Part shown: piece after piece, positions 60,201 to 62,293 of the stretch
Position numbering within the stretch: position 1 is the first letter of the stretch
Layout: the number at the start of each line of letters is the position of its first letter
Source: VFZS01 sp964353255
GTDB taxonomy: Bacteria; Acidobacteriota; Terriglobia; Bryobacterales; Bryobacteraceae
NCBI GenBank assembly: GCA_964353255.1
Contig: CAYGVJ010000009.1
Span: 1 to 62,293, forward strand
Reading direction: 5' to 3'
Length of the DNA stretch: 62,293 nt
Notes under the pieces: model-generated
What the model was told of the DNA's origin: nothing
Databases searched by the model: none
Seen by the model: the letters and a program-made list of their open reading frames with translations, nothing else
Position numbers and translations under genes: made by a program

Positions 60201-61402
60201 CAGCCTTGAACGCAGGCCAGCAAGACCTCGCGCATTCTCCTCGCCAACAGGTCGCGGTCGAACTGCTCCAGAGCCACCCGCCGGCCGTTCTCCGACATGC
60301 GCTGGCGCAGGCGCTCATCCCGCGCCAGGGCGAGCACCGCTCTGGCCATCGCCTCGGTATCGCCGCGGGAAACGGTGATCCCACATTCCTCCCTCAGTAG
60401 GAGATTCTTCACTCCTCCTTGGGTGTCCTGCACTACCGGCACGCCGGCCGCGAGAGCGTCGTACACCTTGTTCGGCGAGCACATATCAAAGAAGGGCACG
60501 TTTCGGACGATCAACACCGCGCAGCAGGAAGCCATCAGCCACTGGAACATCTCGATCCGCGAGCGCTGGCCGAGGAAATGCACGTGCTTCATCTGACGGC
60601 TCCGCGCCTCCTGTTCAAGCGCCCTGCGATCGCTCCCGTCGCCGATCACCACCAGCTCGACCTCGTCCGCTCCCAGCTCTTCCAGGTGGCTGGCCACTCT
60701 CAGAAGTTGCCGTGAGTCGTACATGTAGCCCAGAGCGCCTGCATACAAGGCCAGCTTTTTGCCGACGGCCCATTCCGGCAGGTCAGGCTTCGGCGGGAGA
60801 TTCCCAACCAACTTAGTGTCTGATGCATTCGGAATCACCACGATCTGACCGATGCCGTACCGGTTGCGGATCCACTCCGCTGCGTCCTCCGACAGCGCCA
60901 CTACACGGCTCGCGCTCCGGTAACACAGCTTTTCGAAACGCCGCAACAACGCGATCACGGCCCGGTTCCTCAGCAGGCTAAGCTGAACCGCTCCTTCCGG
61001 CCAGAGGTCGCGCACTTCAAAGATCAGGGGCCTACCCCGCAGCCATCGGGCCGCCAATCCGGGCACGGCCACCGTGATCGGCCCGGAAGAGGCCACCACG
61101 ACGTCGGCCGGCAAACGCAGGGCATACCAAGTGGCGAGAACGGCGTAAGCGAGGAAAGTCAGGATGCGCCACGCGAGGCGGTCGCTGTTGGAGATGCGGA
61201 TGTTGAGAATCCGCACGTCAATCCCGTCCACGGTGGTCCGGGAAATGAATCTCGCCGGCGCTAGATCCGACTTGTCATAGACGGTGGTGACGACAGTCAC
61301 CGAGTCCCCGGCTTTGACCCATCGGCGGGCGAATTCGTACACCCGCGTACTGAAGGCGCCCTTCGGCGTCGTAAAATACTGATAAAAGTAGACGACCTTC
61401 AC
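60200..61402 (-). CDS. Glycosyltransferase family 4 (WbuB-like)
   Basis: GTG 61402 overlaps the CapK-like stop (GTGA), giving 400 residues; the frame upstream to 61801 is antisense-like and not part of the protein. Start KVVYFYQYFTTPKGAFSTRV, the RPLIFEVRDLWPEGAVQLSL segment and DMCSPNKVYDALAAGVPVVQ are typical of the WbuB-type GT4 enzymes that add N-acetyl-amino sugars in O-antigen clusters. A membrane-associated helix (RILTFLAYAVLATWYALRL) is present. Sugar specificity is inferred only from resemblance. Confidence 0.9.
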   Translation of the reverse strand: MKVVYFYQYFTTPKGAFSTRVYEFARRWVKAGDSVTVVTTVYDKSDLAPARFISRTTVDGIDVRILNIRISNSDRLAWRILTFLAYAVLATWYALRLPADVVVASSGPITVAVPGLAARWLRGRPLIFEVRDLWPEGAVQLSLLRNRAVIALLRRFEKLCYRSASRVVALSEDAAEWIRNRYGIGQIVVIPNASDTKLVGNLPPKPDLPEWAVGKKLALYAGALGYMYDSRQLLRVASHLEELGADEVELVVIGDGSDRRALEQEARSRQMKHVHFLGQRSRIEMFQWLMASCCAVLIVRNVPFFDMCSPNKVYDALAAGVPVVQDTQGGVKNLLLREECGITVSRGDTEAMARAVLALARDERLRQRMSENGRRVALEQFDRDLLARRMREVLLACVQG

Positions 61403-62292
61403 GGCCTTGAGCCGGCCCTCACCTCTTGCTCTTCGGCGGGCTGTTGCCGCGGATCCTGCGAGCGCAAGTCTTCCGGAGCCAGTCTGCACACCACCGCCCG
61501 GAACTTGCCGTTCGGCCCGCGGGGGATCTGCGCGACGGGCTCCAGGTCCACCTCCACCTGGCCCAGCCGCTCCTTGAGCGCCCGCACAACGGCACGGCCC
61601 GCCGTCGCGTCCCAAGTGGGCGCCGGAACGTACAGCACCCGGACCCGCTCCAGCGATTCCTGGATGATCTGCGCCTCTTGGATGGGCACGTCCGCCTTGA
61701 AGACGGGATCCAACCGGCCCACCCGGCGGCCATCTCGTGTGTAGACCACGTCGTCCACGCGGCCTTCCACACACTGAATCGTCGGAAGCAGCCGCCCACA
61801 CGGACAGCCAGTGTCTGCCGCCGGCAGAGTGCCGCGGTCCCCAACGTGGTAGCGGATCAGGGGCATGTCAACATTGACTAGGCCCGTGCAGATCAGGTCG
61901 CCCGCCTGGCCGGGCGGAGCGGCATGACCGTCCTCAACCGCCTCCAGAACTCCGGCCTCCGGCCACAGGTGAAGCCCTCCGTGCTCGCACTCGCTCGCCG
62001 CCGCCGCCATCTCCGCCATCCCGTATGTCTCGCGCACCGGACACCGAAACGCCATCGCGATCGTCTCCCGCTGATAGGAATAGACCGGCTCGGCATTCGT
62101 GATGACCACCCGGGGCCTCAGTTCCTGGCATCGCAGCCGCACAACCTCCTGGGCCAAAGCGTGCAACGCCGAGGTATACCCCCACAGATACACGACACGG
62201 TATTTGACTAAGGCCTCCAGGTAGCGCTCCACGCGGCCACGCACGTCGGCCATCTGCGCCATGATCTCCTCCTTGATATTCCACGGGAGGAT
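61399..62292 (-). CDS. CapK/PaaK-like adenylate-forming enzyme (5' partial)
   Basis: The frame is open to the right window edge (in-frame ILPWNIKEEI precedes the ATG at 62262), so the gene starts outside. The visible 297 residues have the adenylate-forming features of phenylacetate-CoA ligase/CapK proteins: YRVVYLWGYTSALHALAQEV, RETYGMAEMAAAASECEHGG, MPLIRYHVGDRGTLP and VEGRVDDVVYTRDGRRV, with a C-terminal GPNGKFRAVVCRL (mobile domain with Lys). CapK-like enzymes in capsule loci are of uncertain chemistry, perhaps activating an acid for attachment to sugar. A truncated copy of its 3' end lies at 58843-59030. Confidence 0.85.
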   Translation of the reverse strand: MLPWNIKEEIMAQMADVRGRVERYLEALVKYRVVYLWGYTSALHALAQEVVRLRCQELRPRVVITNAEPVYSYQRETIAMAFRCPVRETYGMAEMAAAASECEHGGLHLWPEAGVLEAVEDGHAAPPGQAGDLICTGLVNVDMPLIRYHVGDRGTLPAADTGCPCGRLLPTIQCVEGRVDDVVYTRDGRRVGRLDPVFKADVPIQEAQIIQESLERVRVLYVPAPTWDATAGRAVVRALKERLGQVEVDLEPVAQIPRGPNGKFRAVVCRLAPEDLRSQDPRQQPAEEQEVRAGSRP

Positions 62293-62293
62293 C

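Noticed and set aside
60200..61801. Longer 533-residue form of the GT4 protein
   Set aside because: The first 133 residues are Gly/Arg/Pro-rich and overlap the CapK-like gene in another frame; GTG 61402 with GTGA overlap is the natural start.
1..62293. CRISPR array, prophage genes or toxin-antitoxin/defence module
   Set aside because: No regularly spaced repeats, Cas, phage structural or known defence genes were seen; only a transposase wreck and a tRNA fragment point to mobile DNA.

Overview
The window is high-GC bacterial DNA that looks like a member of the Acidobacteriota, most likely the Bryobacterales/Solibacteres group. The main evidence is two large secreted proteins (3-2672 and 29114-31330) that end in the C-terminal domain catalogued as TIGR03437, which is typical of Solibacter-type genomes. 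The density of secreted plant-polysaccharide enzymes and the exosortase/PEP-CTERM machinery fit this. The assignment is an inference from gene content. No rRNA or intact tRNA is present. A run of ten Ns (16674-16683) shows that this is draft or metagenome assembly.

Region 1 (1-10.7 kb) is carbohydrate scavenging: a partial NHL-propeller protein, a GH3 beta-glucosidase on the minus strand, and a plus-strand operon of a GDP-mannose-3,5-epimerase-like enzyme, a bifunctional fucokinase/GDP-fucose pyrophosphorylase and a GH29 alpha-L-fucosidase. A PL11 rhamnogalacturonan lyase follows at 13.2-15.0 kb.

Region 2 (10.7-17 kb) is a worn junction. It holds a small secreted protein, an IS1380-type transposase wreck, a REP-like palindrome, a 103-aa secreted protein, the 3' end of a tRNA-Phe gene beside a short tandem repeat (a probable integration scar), about 800 bp of degraded sequence, and an SDR gene interrupted by the N run.

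Region 3 (17.0-27.5 kb, all minus strand) is a protein-sorting locus: exosortase, EpsI, an Ig-like single-pass membrane protein, a beta-propeller and a choice-of-anchor-D protein in one tight unit. Downstream are two paralogous PEP-CTERM proteins, a PrsT-like TPR lipoprotein and a third PEP-CTERM protein with a laminin-B-like domain.

Region 4 (27.5-62.3 kb, all minus strand) is a large surface-polysaccharide cluster. It has a WecA-type initiating transferase, a membrane nucleotide-sugar 4,6-dehydratase, a Wza-like porin, a Wzc-like co-polymerase/kinase, a Wzm/Wzt ABC exporter, a neuB-neuC-neuA nonulosonic-acid cassette, about ten glycosyltransferases, and acetyl-, FkbM- and other methyltransferases, a deacetylase-like protein, a FemAB-like protein and a CapK-like adenylate-forming enzyme. 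Genes are coupled by 1-4 nt stop/start overlaps.

The most unusual feature is a scatter of truncated gene copies inside regions 3 and 4. They include the 5' end of the exosortase gene, the 5' end of the beta-helix gene, the 5' end of the deacetylase gene fused to the 3' end of the CapK-like gene, and the 5' end of a GT2 gene. All have the same orientation as the cluster, which suggests repeated recombination or gene-swapping within it.
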